A stretch of DNA of 64,000 nucleotides from Propioniciclava sp. MC1595 (GTDB lineage Bacteria; Actinomycetota; Actinomycetes; Propionibacteriales; Propionibacteriaceae). The notes beneath the pieces are model-generated. The model saw only the letters and a list, made by a program, of their open reading frames with translations. It was not told the origin of the DNA and ran no database searches. Below, in pieces: positions 20,312 to 27,485 of this stretch; position 1 is the first letter of the stretch, and every line of letters begins with the position of its first letter. A program made the position numbers and the translations under genes. The DNA is taken from assembly GCF_017569205.1 (NCBI RefSeq), contig NZ_CP071870.1, positions 1,178,001 through 1,242,000 on the forward strand. The letters run 5' to 3'.

Positions 20312-21019
20312 GTGTTCGTCTTCCGTCGCGACCCCGACGCCGACCTCGGCGTCGGGGTCGCGTTCACGTCCGCCGACCTCGACCTGTCCGACGGGCAGGG
20401 CGAGACCGGCCGTGAGGCCGCCTACGCCGCGCTGGCGGCGAGCCTGGGCGTGCCCGTCGCCGTGACCACGCAGGTGCACTCCGACGGGGTGCTGGCCGTG
20501 GGGGAGCAGACCGCGCCCGCGGCGTCCGGGCTGGTCGACCTGACCGGGCAGCAGGCGGACGCGCTCGTGACGACCCGGCCCGGCGTCGCGCTCGCGGTGC
20601 GGGTCGCCGACTGTGTTCCGATCTGCATCGCCGCGGCCGACGGATCGGCGGTGGCCGCCGTCCATGCCGGCCGCAGCGGGCTGATGCAGGGGGTCATCGC
20701 TGCGGCGGTCGACCGGCTGCGCGCCGACACCGACGCCGACCTCGTGGGGTGGGTCGGCCCGCACGTCTGCGGCGCGTGCTACGAGGTGCCCGCCGCGATG
20801 GCCGAGGACGCCGTCGCCCGGCTCGGCATCGCCCCCACCACCACGAGCTGGGGCACCCCCTCCATCGACCTGGGGGCCGCGGCGCTGGCCCAGCTGGGCG
20901 AGGCCGGGGTCGACGCCACCGCCGTGGGCGGCTGCACGCTGCACGGCACCGGGCTGCACTCCCACCGGGGCGGGGACGCCGGCCGGCAGGTCGGCCTCGT
21001 CTGGATCGCGCCGCGCTGA
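20312..21019 (+). CDS. pgeF: Peptidoglycan editing factor PgeF-like (laccase-domain, DUF152)
   Basis: This 235-residue protein follows ftsZ by three bases. It belongs to the multicopper-oxidase-like YfiH/DUF152 family. In E. coli PgeF removes mis-incorporated serine-containing muropeptide precursors, and related proteins have purine-nucleoside activity. The metal-site segments are visible: TQVHSDGV, RVADCVPICIA, AAVHAGRSGL and the C-terminal CTLHGTGLHSHR. The usual HAGWRG block reads HAGRSG here. The start is GTG. The function within this operon is inferred from the family. Confidence 0.82.
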   Translation: MFVFRRDPDADLGVGVAFTSADLDLSDGQGETGREAAYAALAASLGVPVAVTTQVHSDGVLAVGEQTAPAASGLVDLTGQQADALVTTRPGVALAVRVADCVPICIAAADGSAVAAVHAGRSGLMQGVIAAAVDRLRADTDADLVGWVGPHVCGACYEVPAAMAEDAVARLGIAPTTTSWGTPSIDLGAAALAQLGEAGVDATAVGGCTLHGTGLHSHRGGDAGRQVGLVWIAPR

Positions 21020-21070
21020 ACCGTTGCCGAACCCCGGGCGTGCCGCGTCGGGGGCGCGGGTGCCTCGCGC

Positions 21071-21076
21071 TAGTGT
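21071..21076 (+). promoter_or_regulatory. sepF promoter -10 box
   Basis: TAGTGT lies 27 nt upstream of the sepF ATG, in an 84-bp gap after pgeF. The leader carries a GGAGG ribosome site, so unlike many genes here this one is not leaderless. No convincing -35 box is visible. Confidence 0.5.
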
Positions 21077-21103
21077 GATGGTCGATCCCTGAACGGAGGA
21101 ACC

Positions 21104-21610
21104 ATGGCAGAAGGTTTCAAGAAGGCTGCCGTCTGGCTGGGCCTCATGTCGGACGCACCCTATGACGAGCGTGACGACGAGCTCACCGAGGCCGTCGAGC
21201 CCGTGCGCCACGACCGGGACCGTGAGCGTGAGCGCCACGACCAGGTCCGCGAGGACCGCGCGCTGGCGCCCGCCGAGGCGAGCGTGACCGCCCTCGAGGA
21301 GCGGCGTCCCGCCCCCGTGCCCCGCACCGCGGACCTCAGCCGCATCGTCACCGTGCACCCGCGCACCTACAACGAGGCGCGCACGATCGGCGAGAACTAC
21401 CGCGACGGCATCCCCGTGATCATGAACCTGTCCGACATGGAGGACGCCGACGCCAAGCGCCTGGTGGACTTCGCGGCCGGCCTGATCTTCGGCCTGCGCG
21501 GCACGATCGAACGCGTCACCAGCAAGGTGTTCCTGCTGTCGCCGGCCGGCGTGAACGTCACCGCCGAGGACAAGGAGCGCATCGTCGGGGGCTTCTTCAA
21601 CCAGAGCTGA
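21104..21610 (+). CDS. sepF: Cell division protein SepF
   Basis: SepF tethers FtsZ to the membrane in Gram-positive bacteria that lack FtsA, as this cluster does. The 168-residue protein starts with the amphipathic membrane-targeting helix ([13 protein letters not shown]). A charged Asp/Glu/Arg linker follows, then the DUF552 domain from about residue 80 ([38 protein letters not shown]). The ATG has a GGAGG site. Its partner is the C-terminal FtsZ peptide encoded 0.8 kb upstream. The yggS and yggT genes that often flank sepF are absent. Confidence 0.93.
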   Translation: MAEGFKKAAVWLGLMSDAPYDERDDELTEAVEPVRHDRDRERERHDQVREDRALAPAEASVTALEERRPAPVPRTADLSRIVTVHPRTYNEARTIGENYRDGIPVIMNLSDMEDADAKRLVDFAAGLIFGLRGTIERVTSKVFLLSPAGVNVTAEDKERIVGGFFNQS

Positions 21611-21637
21611 CGCTCACCTTGGCGGTCCTCGTCTGGC

Positions 21638-21643
21638 TACACT
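21638..21643 (+). promoter_or_regulatory. divIVA promoter -10 box
   Basis: TACACT lies 72 nt before the divIVA ATG, in the 105-bp gap after sepF. It implies that divIVA has its own promoter and a leader of about 65 nt. A -35 element at standard spacing is not obvious. Confidence 0.5.
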
Positions 21644-21715
21644 AGCCTGAGGTTTCGGCGCGCCCCGTCGCGCCTCGGCAAGCCCGACACACTGTCCATC
21701 ACGTGAGGTTGAACG

Positions 21716-23041
21716 ATGACCCTGACCATCGAACAGGTGCGCGACACGCGTTTCCACCTGGCCCGCCGCAACGGCTACGACCCGGCCGACGTCGACACGT
21801 TCGTCGACAAGGTCGAGACGACGCTGGTGGCGCTGGCGGAGGAGAACGCGACGCTGCAGCAGCAGGTCGCGACCCTCTCGTCCGGTGGGGGCGCCGACGA
21901 CGGTGAGCTCCAGCGCGCGCTGGAGGAGCGTGACGCCGAGCTCGAGCGCGTGCGCGCCGAGCTCGAGGAGGCGCGTGCGCAGCTCGAGGCCAAGGACGAG
22001 CAGCTCCGCTCCGCGGCCGAGGCCGGTGGCCAGGACGCCGATCTCCGCGCCGCCCTCGAGGCGAAGGACGCCGAGCTCCGTGCTCGCGACGAGGAGCTGG
22101 GCCGCAAGAACGAGGAGATCCAGAACCTTAACAACTCGCTGTCCGGTGGCGGCGACGAGGCGGCGCACCTGCGCGGCGAGCTGGAGAACCGCGACAACGA
22201 GCTCAACCACCTGCGTGGCGAGCTGGGCGACCGCGACGGAAACCTCGAGCAGCTGCGCGCCGAGGCCGAGTCCCTGCGCGAGCAGCTCGCCCAGCGCGAC
22301 GACGAGCTGAACGGCCTCCGTGGCGAGGTCGAGTCGCTGCGCACCGCAGCCCCCGCGGCCGCCCCGGTCGCCTTCGGTGCGGTCGGCGACGGCCCCCAGG
22401 AGATCGTGGTCCGCACCGCAGCCGAGGCCTCCCCGGCCGTCACCCGCCTGCTGCAGATGGCCACCGAGCAGGCCGAGCGCCTGGTCGCCGAGGCGCAGGA
22501 GGAGGCCACCCGGCTCACCACCGAGGCCAACGAGACCGCCGCGCGTGTGACCGCCGAGGCCAACGAGACCGCTGAGCGTGTGACCGCCGAGGCCAACGAG
22601 ACCGCCGAGCGTGTGACCACTGAGGCCAACGAGACCGCCGAGCGCGTGACCACCGAGGCCGAGCAGAAGGCCAAGGAGATCGTCGCCGACGCCCAGACCC
22701 GCGGCGAGCGCGTCGAGTCCGAGGCCCGGGTCAACGCCGAGAAGCTCACCGGTGACGCCGAGGCCCGTGCCGCCCAGGTCGACGCAGACGCCGTCGCCCG
22801 CCGCGCCGAGCTGTTCTCGACGCTGGAGGCGGAGCGCGACGACCTGTCGACGCGCGTCGACCACCTGCGTGAGTTCGAGGGTCGCTTCCGCCAGTCCTTC
22901 GTGGGCAACCTCGAGCAGCAGCTCGAGGCCCTGCGCAGCGGCAGCTTCGCCCCCGAGCAGCTGCCCGAGCTGCTGGGTGAGGGCCTCCGCGGCCAGTCCG
23001 CGACCCCGCGCCTCGACGCGCTGCTCAACAAGGACAACTGA
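21716..23041 (+). CDS. divIVA: DivIVA/Wag31-type polar growth scaffold
   Basis: This 441-residue protein begins with the DivIVA lipid-binding domain (TIEQVRDTRFHLARRNGYDP, then VDTFVDKVE). Nearly everything after that is charged coiled coil: a first region at about 35-190, an Ala/Pro-rich break near 205-215, a second region with 11-residue repeats (268-311) and a third up to about 405. The actinobacterial homologue Wag31 marks cell poles and recruits wall synthesis. The protein is longer than a typical 260-residue Wag31 because the coiled coil is expanded. A strong hairpin ends the gene. Confidence 0.9.
   Translation: MTLTIEQVRDTRFHLARRNGYDPADVDTFVDKVETTLVALAEENATLQQQVATLSSGGGADDGELQRALEERDAELERVRAELEEARAQLEAKDEQLRSAAEAGGQDADLRAALEAKDAELRARDEELGRKNEEIQNLNNSLSGGGDEAAHLRGELENRDNELNHLRGELGDRDGNLEQLRAEAESLREQLAQRDDELNGLRGEVESLRTAAPAAAPVAFGAVGDGPQEIVVRTAAEASPAVTRLLQMATEQAERLVAEAQEEATRLTTEANETAARVTAEANETAERVTAEANETAERVTTEANETAERVTTEAEQKAKEIVADAQTRGERVESEARVNAEKLTGDAEARAAQVDADAVARRAELFSTLEAERDDLSTRVDHLREFEGRFRQSFVGNLEQQLEALRSGSFAPEQLPELLGEGLRGQSATPRLDALLNKDN
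22517..22666 (+). repeat. 33-bp tandem repeats inside divIVA (11-residue units)
   Basis: Four full units starting at 22517, 22550, 22583 and 22616, and a partial fifth from 22649, encode variants of TxEANETAERV. The DNA copies are nearly identical, pointing to recent slippage or recombination. An 11-residue period is typical of hendecad coiled coils that lie on membranes or form nearly straight bundles. Confidence 0.85.
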
Positions 23042-23056
23042 GCAACCACCACGTGT

Positions 23057-23087
23057 GACGCCCCCGACCGGACCGGTCGGGGGCGTC
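23057..23087 (+). terminator. Terminator after divIVA
   Basis: A 13-bp perfect stem, GACGCCCCCGACC with GGTCGGGGGCGTC, around a 5-nt loop begins 15 bp after the divIVA stop. It has no T-tract, as is common in actinobacteria. Confidence 0.8.
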
Positions 23088-23098
23088 GCGCATTCGCT

Positions 23099-23129
23099 TT
23101 GCGCGGAGCCACCGTGCGGGTGGTACTGT
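23099..23129 (+). promoter_or_regulatory. Promoter of the DksA-type gene operon
   Basis: TTGCGC (23099-23104) and TACTGT (23124-23129) are separated by 19 bp. They lie directly after the divIVA terminator and 43 bp before the next start, so a new transcription unit begins here. Confidence 0.55.
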
Positions 23130-23172
23130 CTGCGCTCACAACGCAGCGTGAAGCACCTGGAGGGGGTGGCGC

Positions 23173-23589
23173 ATGGCCAAGCCGGCCGACGGTGACGTCC
23201 GGGTTCCCGTCCTCGACGGGGAGGACCCGTGGACCGACGAGGAACTCGAGGAGATCCGCGAGGACCTGGTCTTCGACATCGCGCGCATGGAGCGGGCGAT
23301 CCGGACCGCGGAGAAGGCGCTGGAGAAGCTCTTCGACGAGGGGACCGAGGGCGCCGGTCGCGACCCCGCCGACGTGGGGTCGACCAACTTCGAACGCGAC
23401 CAGGAGATGTCGCTGGTCCAGAACGCCCGCGACATGCTCGACCAGGCCCAGACCGCCCTACGGCTGTTCGACACCGGCGGCTACGGCTGGTGCGACGCCT
23501 GCGGCCAGCCGATCGGCAAGGACCGGCTGATGGTCTTCCCGCGCGCCACGATGTGCGTGACCTGCAAGCAGCGGGAGGAACGGCGCTGA
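23173..23589 (+). CDS. TraR/DksA-type zinc-finger protein
   Basis: This 138-residue protein has an N-terminal helical coiled-coil part (about 15-100) rich in Glu and Asp. It ends in a four-cysteine zinc finger with Cys107, Cys110, Cys128 and Cys131 (CDACGQPIG and MCVTCKQ). DksA-family proteins insert into the RNA polymerase secondary channel, but the actinobacterial members next to lspA are uncharacterised. The gene starts after a GGAGGGGG site. Its stop codon overlaps a possible CTG start of lspA. I assign the family only. Confidence 0.85.
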   Translation: MAKPADGDVRVPVLDGEDPWTDEELEEIREDLVFDIARMERAIRTAEKALEKLFDEGTEGAGRDPADVGSTNFERDQEMSLVQNARDMLDQAQTALRLFDTGGYGWCDACGQPIGKDRLMVFPRATMCVTCKQREERR

Positions 23590-23603
23590 CCTCCCCCCAT
23601 CCC

Positions 23604-24134
23604 GTGCGCGGGGTCCTGTCCGGCCGGGCCGCCTGGGCCCTGGGCCTCGGCATCGCCGTCCTCGGCTACGGCGTCGACCTGCTGACCAAGCAGCTGGCGC
23701 TGGCCTACCTCGACCCCGCCAACCCGCCCGTCCTGCTGGGCGGGCTGCTGCGGCTGCAGCTGATCTTCAACCCCGGCGCCGCGTTCAGCATGGGGGAAGA
23801 CTTCACGATCGTCCTGACCCTGATCGCGATCGCGGCCCTCGTCGGCGTCCTGGCCTTCCTGCTGCCGCGTGCGCGGCACCGCGGCTGGGTGGTCGCGAGC
23901 GGCCTGATCCTGGCCGGCATCCTGGGCAACCTGACCGACCGCCTGTTCCGCCCGCCGGCCCCCCTGCACGGGCACGTCATCGACTTCCTGCAGCTGCCCA
24001 ACTTCGCCATCTTCAACGTGGCCGACATGTGCATCACCTTCGCGGCCGTGCTGATCATCTGGCTCGTCGCGATCAAGCAGGTCGACCTCGACGGGGCCAG
24101 CACCAAGGAGTCCCCGAAGACCGAGGCCGCGTGA
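23604..24134 (+). CDS. lspA: Lipoprotein signal peptidase LspA
   Basis: LspA cleaves lipoprotein signal peptides after diacylglyceryl transfer. The protein has four membrane helices. The aspartate dyad lies in [10 protein letters not shown] and [10 protein letters not shown], with the family's FNPGAAFSM segment also present. The start is uncertain. GTG 23604 gives 176 residues but lacks a ribosome site. An in-frame CTG at 23586 forms a CTGA overlap with the upstream stop, sits 7 nt after GGGAGG and would give 182 residues. rluD overlaps the 3' end (GTGA). Its likely substrates in this window are the SGNH, ModA and Rieske lipoproteins. Confidence 0.92.
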   Translation: MRGVLSGRAAWALGLGIAVLGYGVDLLTKQLALAYLDPANPPVLLGGLLRLQLIFNPGAAFSMGEDFTIVLTLIAIAALVGVLAFLLPRARHRGWVVASGLILAGILGNLTDRLFRPPAPLHGHVIDFLQLPNFAIFNVADMCITFAAVLIIWLVAIKQVDLDGASTKESPKTEAA

Positions 24135-25051
24135 GCGTCCACCTCGTGCCCGACGGGCTCGCCGGCGAGCGGGTCGACGCCGCGGCGTCCCGGATGACGG
24201 GCGTCAGCCGCAGTCGGGTGGCCGAGCTGGTGGCCGAGGGGTTGGTCCGGCTGAACGGCGAGGTCGTCTCCAAGTCCGCGCGCGTGGGTGCCGGTGACCT
24301 GCTGGAGCTCGAGATCCCCGCCCCGCGGGTCGCGACCGTGACCCCGCGCGAGGTCGAGGGCATCCGCATCGTCCACGACGACGCCGACATCGTCGTCGTC
24401 GACAAGCCGGCCGGCGTCGCCGCCCACCCGTCGCTCGGCTGGGACGGTCCCGACGTGGTCGCCCACCTGGCCGCCGCCGGGTTCCGGATCTCGACGTCGG
24501 GGGCGTCCGAGCGGCAGGGCATCGTGCAGCGCCTCGACGTGGGCACCTCGGGGCTGATGGTGGTCGCGAAGAGCGAGCCGGCCTACACAGCCCTGAAGCG
24601 CGCCTTCCGCAACCGCGAGGTCAGCAAGGTCTACCACACGCTGGTGCAGGGCCACCCCGACCCCTTCACCGGCACGATCGACGCCCCCATCGCGCGGCAC
24701 CCCGGGCACGACTGGAAGATGGCGGTCGTCGACGGGGGCCGGCACTCGGTCACCCACTACGACACCCTCGAGGCCTTCCGGGCCGCGACGCTGCTCGAGG
24801 TCCAGCTCGAGACCGGCCGCACCCACCAGATCCGGGTGCACATGGCGGCGATCAAGCACCCCTGCGTCGGCGACCCACTCTACGGGTCCGACCCCAACCT
24901 CGCCGCACGCCTCGGGCTCGAGCGCCAGTGGCTGCACGCGGTCGAGCTGGGCTTCACCCACCCGGGCACGGGGGAGTGGGTGGTGTTCGAGTCGGGCTAC
25001 CCCGAGGACCTCGCCCACGCGCTCCGGCGGGTGGCCGACCCGGCCGACTGA
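24131..25051 (+). CDS. RluD-family 23S rRNA pseudouridine synthase
   Basis: This 306-residue enzyme has an N-terminal S4 RNA-binding domain (about 13-60, [20 protein letters not shown]). The pseudouridine synthase domain follows, with the catalytic aspartate in QRLDVGTSG (Asp136) and the C-terminal [20 protein letters not shown]. The family modifies uridines in 23S rRNA, and the E. coli RluD sites are in helix 69. The exact target here is not shown by sequence. Translation is probably coupled to lspA, an arrangement conserved in many bacteria. Confidence 0.9.
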   Translation: MSVHLVPDGLAGERVDAAASRMTGVSRSRVAELVAEGLVRLNGEVVSKSARVGAGDLLELEIPAPRVATVTPREVEGIRIVHDDADIVVVDKPAGVAAHPSLGWDGPDVVAHLAAAGFRISTSGASERQGIVQRLDVGTSGLMVVAKSEPAYTALKRAFRNREVSKVYHTLVQGHPDPFTGTIDAPIARHPGHDWKMAVVDGGRHSVTHYDTLEAFRAATLLEVQLETGRTHQIRVHMAAIKHPCVGDPLYGSDPNLAARLGLERQWLHAVELGFTHPGTGEWVVFESGYPEDLAHALRRVADPAD

Positions 25052-25119
25052 GGGTTGCCGCCCGGTTGCCACCTGAGCGTCACCTCCGCGCAAACACACC
25101 GTGCGCTAAGGTCGAGCGC

Positions 25120-26556
25120 GTGGTGAACCTGAAGAACGACGGACTGCCGAACCGCCGCGCGAAGATCGTCTGCACGCTGGGCCCCGCGACCGACTCGCTC
25201 GAGCGGGTCATCGAGCTCGTCGAGGCGGGCATGAACGTCGCCCGGCTCAACATGAGCCACGGCGACCATGACACCCATCTGCGCCGCCTGCGCTGGGTCC
25301 GCCAGGCCTCCGAGAGCGTCGGACGCCCCATCGGCGTCTTCGCCGACCTGCAGGGCCCGAAGATCCGGCTGGGCAAGTTCCCCGACGGGCCGCAGGACCT
25401 CGAGGTCGGTGACCGGTTCACGATCACGACCGACGACGTGCCGGGCACGAAGGAGCGGGCAGGGACCACCCTGCAGACCCTGACCAACGACGTGAGCCCC
25501 GGCGACCAGATCCTGATCAACGACGGCGCCATCGAGCTGCTCGCCCTGGAGGTGACCGACACCGACGTCGTGACCGAGGTCGTGATCGGCGGCCGGGTCA
25601 GCGACCACAAGGGCATCAACCTGCCGGGCGTGGCGGTCTCCGTCCCGGCCCTCACCGAGAAGGACGCCGAGGACCTCGTCTGGGCGCTGGAGCACGGCGT
25701 CGACATGGTCGCCCTGTCGTTCGTCCGCTCGGCGCGCGACGTGGAGGACGTCCACCGGATCATGGACGAGCACGGCCGGCGCATCCCCGTCATCGCGAAG
25801 ATCGAGAAGCCGCAGGCCGTCGCCGCGCTCGACGACATCGTCCGCGCCTTCGACGCGATCATGGTCGCCCGCGGCGACCTGGGCGTGGAGCTGCCGCTGG
25901 AGGACGTCCCCGGCGTGCAGAAGCGCATCATCACCGCGGCCCGCCTGGTCGCCAAGCCGGTGATCGTGGCCACGCAGATGCTCGAGTCGATGATCTCGGC
26001 CCCGCGGCCGACGCGGGCCGAGGCGTCCGACGTCGCCAACGCGGTGCTGGACGGCGCCGACGCGGTCATGCTGTCGGGGGAGACGGCCGTCGGCGCGTGG
26101 CCGATCGTGACCGTCGACACGATGGGGAGGATCATCCGCAAGATCGAGTCGCTGGGGCTCAACAAGATCGCGCCGATCGACTGGGACCCGCACACCACCT
26201 CGGGCATCATCGCCAAGGCGGCCGTCGAGGTGGCCGAGCGCGTGGGCGCCACGTACCTGGTCGCGTTCACCAAGAGCGGCGACACCGCGCTGCGCCTGAC
26301 GCGGCTGCGCTCCCAGATCCAGGTCTGCTCGTTCAGCCCCTACGTCGAGACCGCCCAGCGGATGTCGATTGCGTGGGGCATCAAGTCGTTCACGACGCCC
26401 GAGTTCTACTCGATGGACGCCATGGTCGAGGCCGTGCAGAACTCCCTCAAGGGGTCCGGCATGGTCGAGGCCGGCGACAAGATCGTGATCGTGGCCGGCA
26501 ACCCCAAGCACACCTCCGGCAAGACCAACTCGCTCCGGGTCGCCGAGATCCCGTGA
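25120..26556 (+). CDS. pyk: Pyruvate kinase
   Basis: Pyruvate kinase converts phosphoenolpyruvate and ADP to pyruvate and ATP. The 478-residue product shows KIVCTLGPATDSLE, NVARLNMSHGDHDTH, the active-site IAKIEKPQAV and MVARGDLGVELP, and the C-terminal allosteric domain. A TAAGGT -10 box (25107-25112) ends 7 nt before the GTG at 25120 and no ribosome site is present, so the mRNA is predicted to be leaderless. A second GTG follows immediately. A strong hairpin ends the gene. Confidence 0.95.
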   Translation: MVNLKNDGLPNRRAKIVCTLGPATDSLERVIELVEAGMNVARLNMSHGDHDTHLRRLRWVRQASESVGRPIGVFADLQGPKIRLGKFPDGPQDLEVGDRFTITTDDVPGTKERAGTTLQTLTNDVSPGDQILINDGAIELLALEVTDTDVVTEVVIGGRVSDHKGINLPGVAVSVPALTEKDAEDLVWALEHGVDMVALSFVRSARDVEDVHRIMDEHGRRIPVIAKIEKPQAVAALDDIVRAFDAIMVARGDLGVELPLEDVPGVQKRIITAARLVAKPVIVATQMLESMISAPRPTRAEASDVANAVLDGADAVMLSGETAVGAWPIVTVDTMGRIIRKIESLGLNKIAPIDWDPHTTSGIIAKAAVEVAERVGATYLVAFTKSGDTALRLTRLRSQIQVCSFSPYVETAQRMSIAWGIKSFTTPEFYSMDAMVEAVQNSLKGSGMVEAGDKIVIVAGNPKHTSGKTNSLRVAEIP

Positions 26557-26564
26557 CCGACGCG

Positions 26565-26596
26565 ACAGGCCCCCTCCCGTGCGGGAGGGGGCCTGT
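26565..26596. terminator. Bidirectional terminator between pyk and tRNA-Leu
   Basis: ACAGGCCCCCTCCCG and CGGGAGGGGGCCTGT form a near-perfect 15-bp stem, with only TG between the arms. It lies just after pyk and 4 bp from the 3' end of the oppositely oriented tRNA, so it can serve both. Confidence 0.85.
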
Positions 26597-26600
26597 GTCG

Positions 26601-26683
26601 TACCGGGAAGGGGATTCGAACCCCTACGGGCCAGAGCCCAGACGGGTTTGAGCCGTCCGCGTATACCATTCCGCCACCCCGGC
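26601..26683 (-). tRNA. tRNA-Leu(CAA)
   Basis: On the minus strand the sequence begins GCCGGGGTGGCGGAATGG and contains GGGGTTCGAATCCCC as the T arm. The anticodon stem GACGG/CCGTC encloses CTCAAAC, giving anticodon CAA. A long variable arm, as in class II tRNAs, confirms leucine. The acceptor stem closes with two G-U pairs. The 3' CCA is not encoded. Confidence 0.93.
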
Positions 26684-26744
26684 AAGTCGCGTGCAACATA
26701 GTGCCACATGCGGCCAACTCCGGGTCGTCCCGGCTCGACCGACC

Positions 26745-26750
26745 TAGTGT
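26745..26750 (+). promoter_or_regulatory. pdtaR promoter -10 box
   Basis: TAGTGT lies 64 nt before the pdtaR start, giving a leader of roughly 57 nt. It is directed away from the divergent tRNA gene. Confidence 0.5.
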
Positions 26751-26814
26751 TGTGGGGTGTAGGGTCCGAATCGTTGTGACCAGGTCGTCATCAAGCAGGA
26801 AGCGGTGATCCAAG

Positions 26815-27471
26815 GTGAGCTCGAACGTGCCGTCGGCAGACCGTCCCCGGGTTCTCGTCGCGGAGGACGAGGCCCTCATCCGCCTCGACCTGGTCGAGTT
26901 GCTGACCGGCGAGGGGTACGACGTGGTCGGCGAGGCCGGTGACGGCGAGGAGGCCGTGAAGCTGGCCCGCGAGCTCGAGCCCGACCTGGTCGTCATGGAC
27001 GTGAAGATGCCGACGATGGACGGCATCACCGCCGCCACCGCCATCGCCGAGGAGCGGATCGCCCCCGTGGTGATGCTGACCGCGTTCAGCCAGCGCGAGC
27101 TCGTCGATCGCGCCCGCGAGGCCGGCGCGATGGCCTACGTCGTGAAGCCGTTCGACGCCTCTGACGTCGTGCCCGCGATCGAGTTGGCGATGGCCCGCTA
27201 CGCCGAGATCCGCGCCCTGGACGACGAGGTCGCCGACCTCGAGGACCGGCTGGCCTCCCGCAAGGCCGTGGACCAGGCCAAGGGCCTGCTGCAGGAGGGG
27301 CTCGGCCTGTCCGAGGCCGAGGCGTTCCGCTGGATCCAGAAGACCGCCATGGACCTGCGCAAGTCGATGCGCGAGGTCGCCGAGGGCGTCATCGACCACA
27401 GCAAGTCGGGCAAGGGCCCCAAGGGCAAGAAGAAGGCCAAGCCGGTCGAGGAGTTCGACGACGAGGCCTGA
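26815..27471 (+). CDS. pdtaR: ANTAR-domain response regulator PdtaR
   Basis: This 218-residue protein has a receiver domain with phospho-acceptor Asp62 (VVMDVKMPTMDG) and Lys111 (VVKPFD). A short coiled linker and an ANTAR RNA-binding domain follow (about 150-205, SRKAVDQAKGLLQEGLGLSE). A Lys-rich tail closes the protein. In mycobacteria PdtaR is activated by the kinase PdtaS and controls transcription antitermination. No kinase gene lies nearby. The GTG start has only a weak ribosome site. The stop is 10 bp from the CTAG site holding the IS1182-type element. Confidence 0.9.
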   Translation: MSSNVPSADRPRVLVAEDEALIRLDLVELLTGEGYDVVGEAGDGEEAVKLARELEPDLVVMDVKMPTMDGITAATAIAEERIAPVVMLTAFSQRELVDRAREAGAMAYVVKPFDASDVVPAIELAMARYAEIRALDDEVADLEDRLASRKAVDQAKGLLQEGLGLSEAEAFRWIQKTAMDLRKSMREVAEGVIDHSKSGKGPKGKKKAKPVEEFDDEA

Positions 27472-27485
27472 GGCCTGAGGCCTAG

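Noticed and set aside
19088-21358. Very long antisense frames across ftsZ, pgeF and sepF
   Set aside because: These are compositional artefacts of high GC third positions, with no domain similarity. The plus-strand genes are unambiguous.
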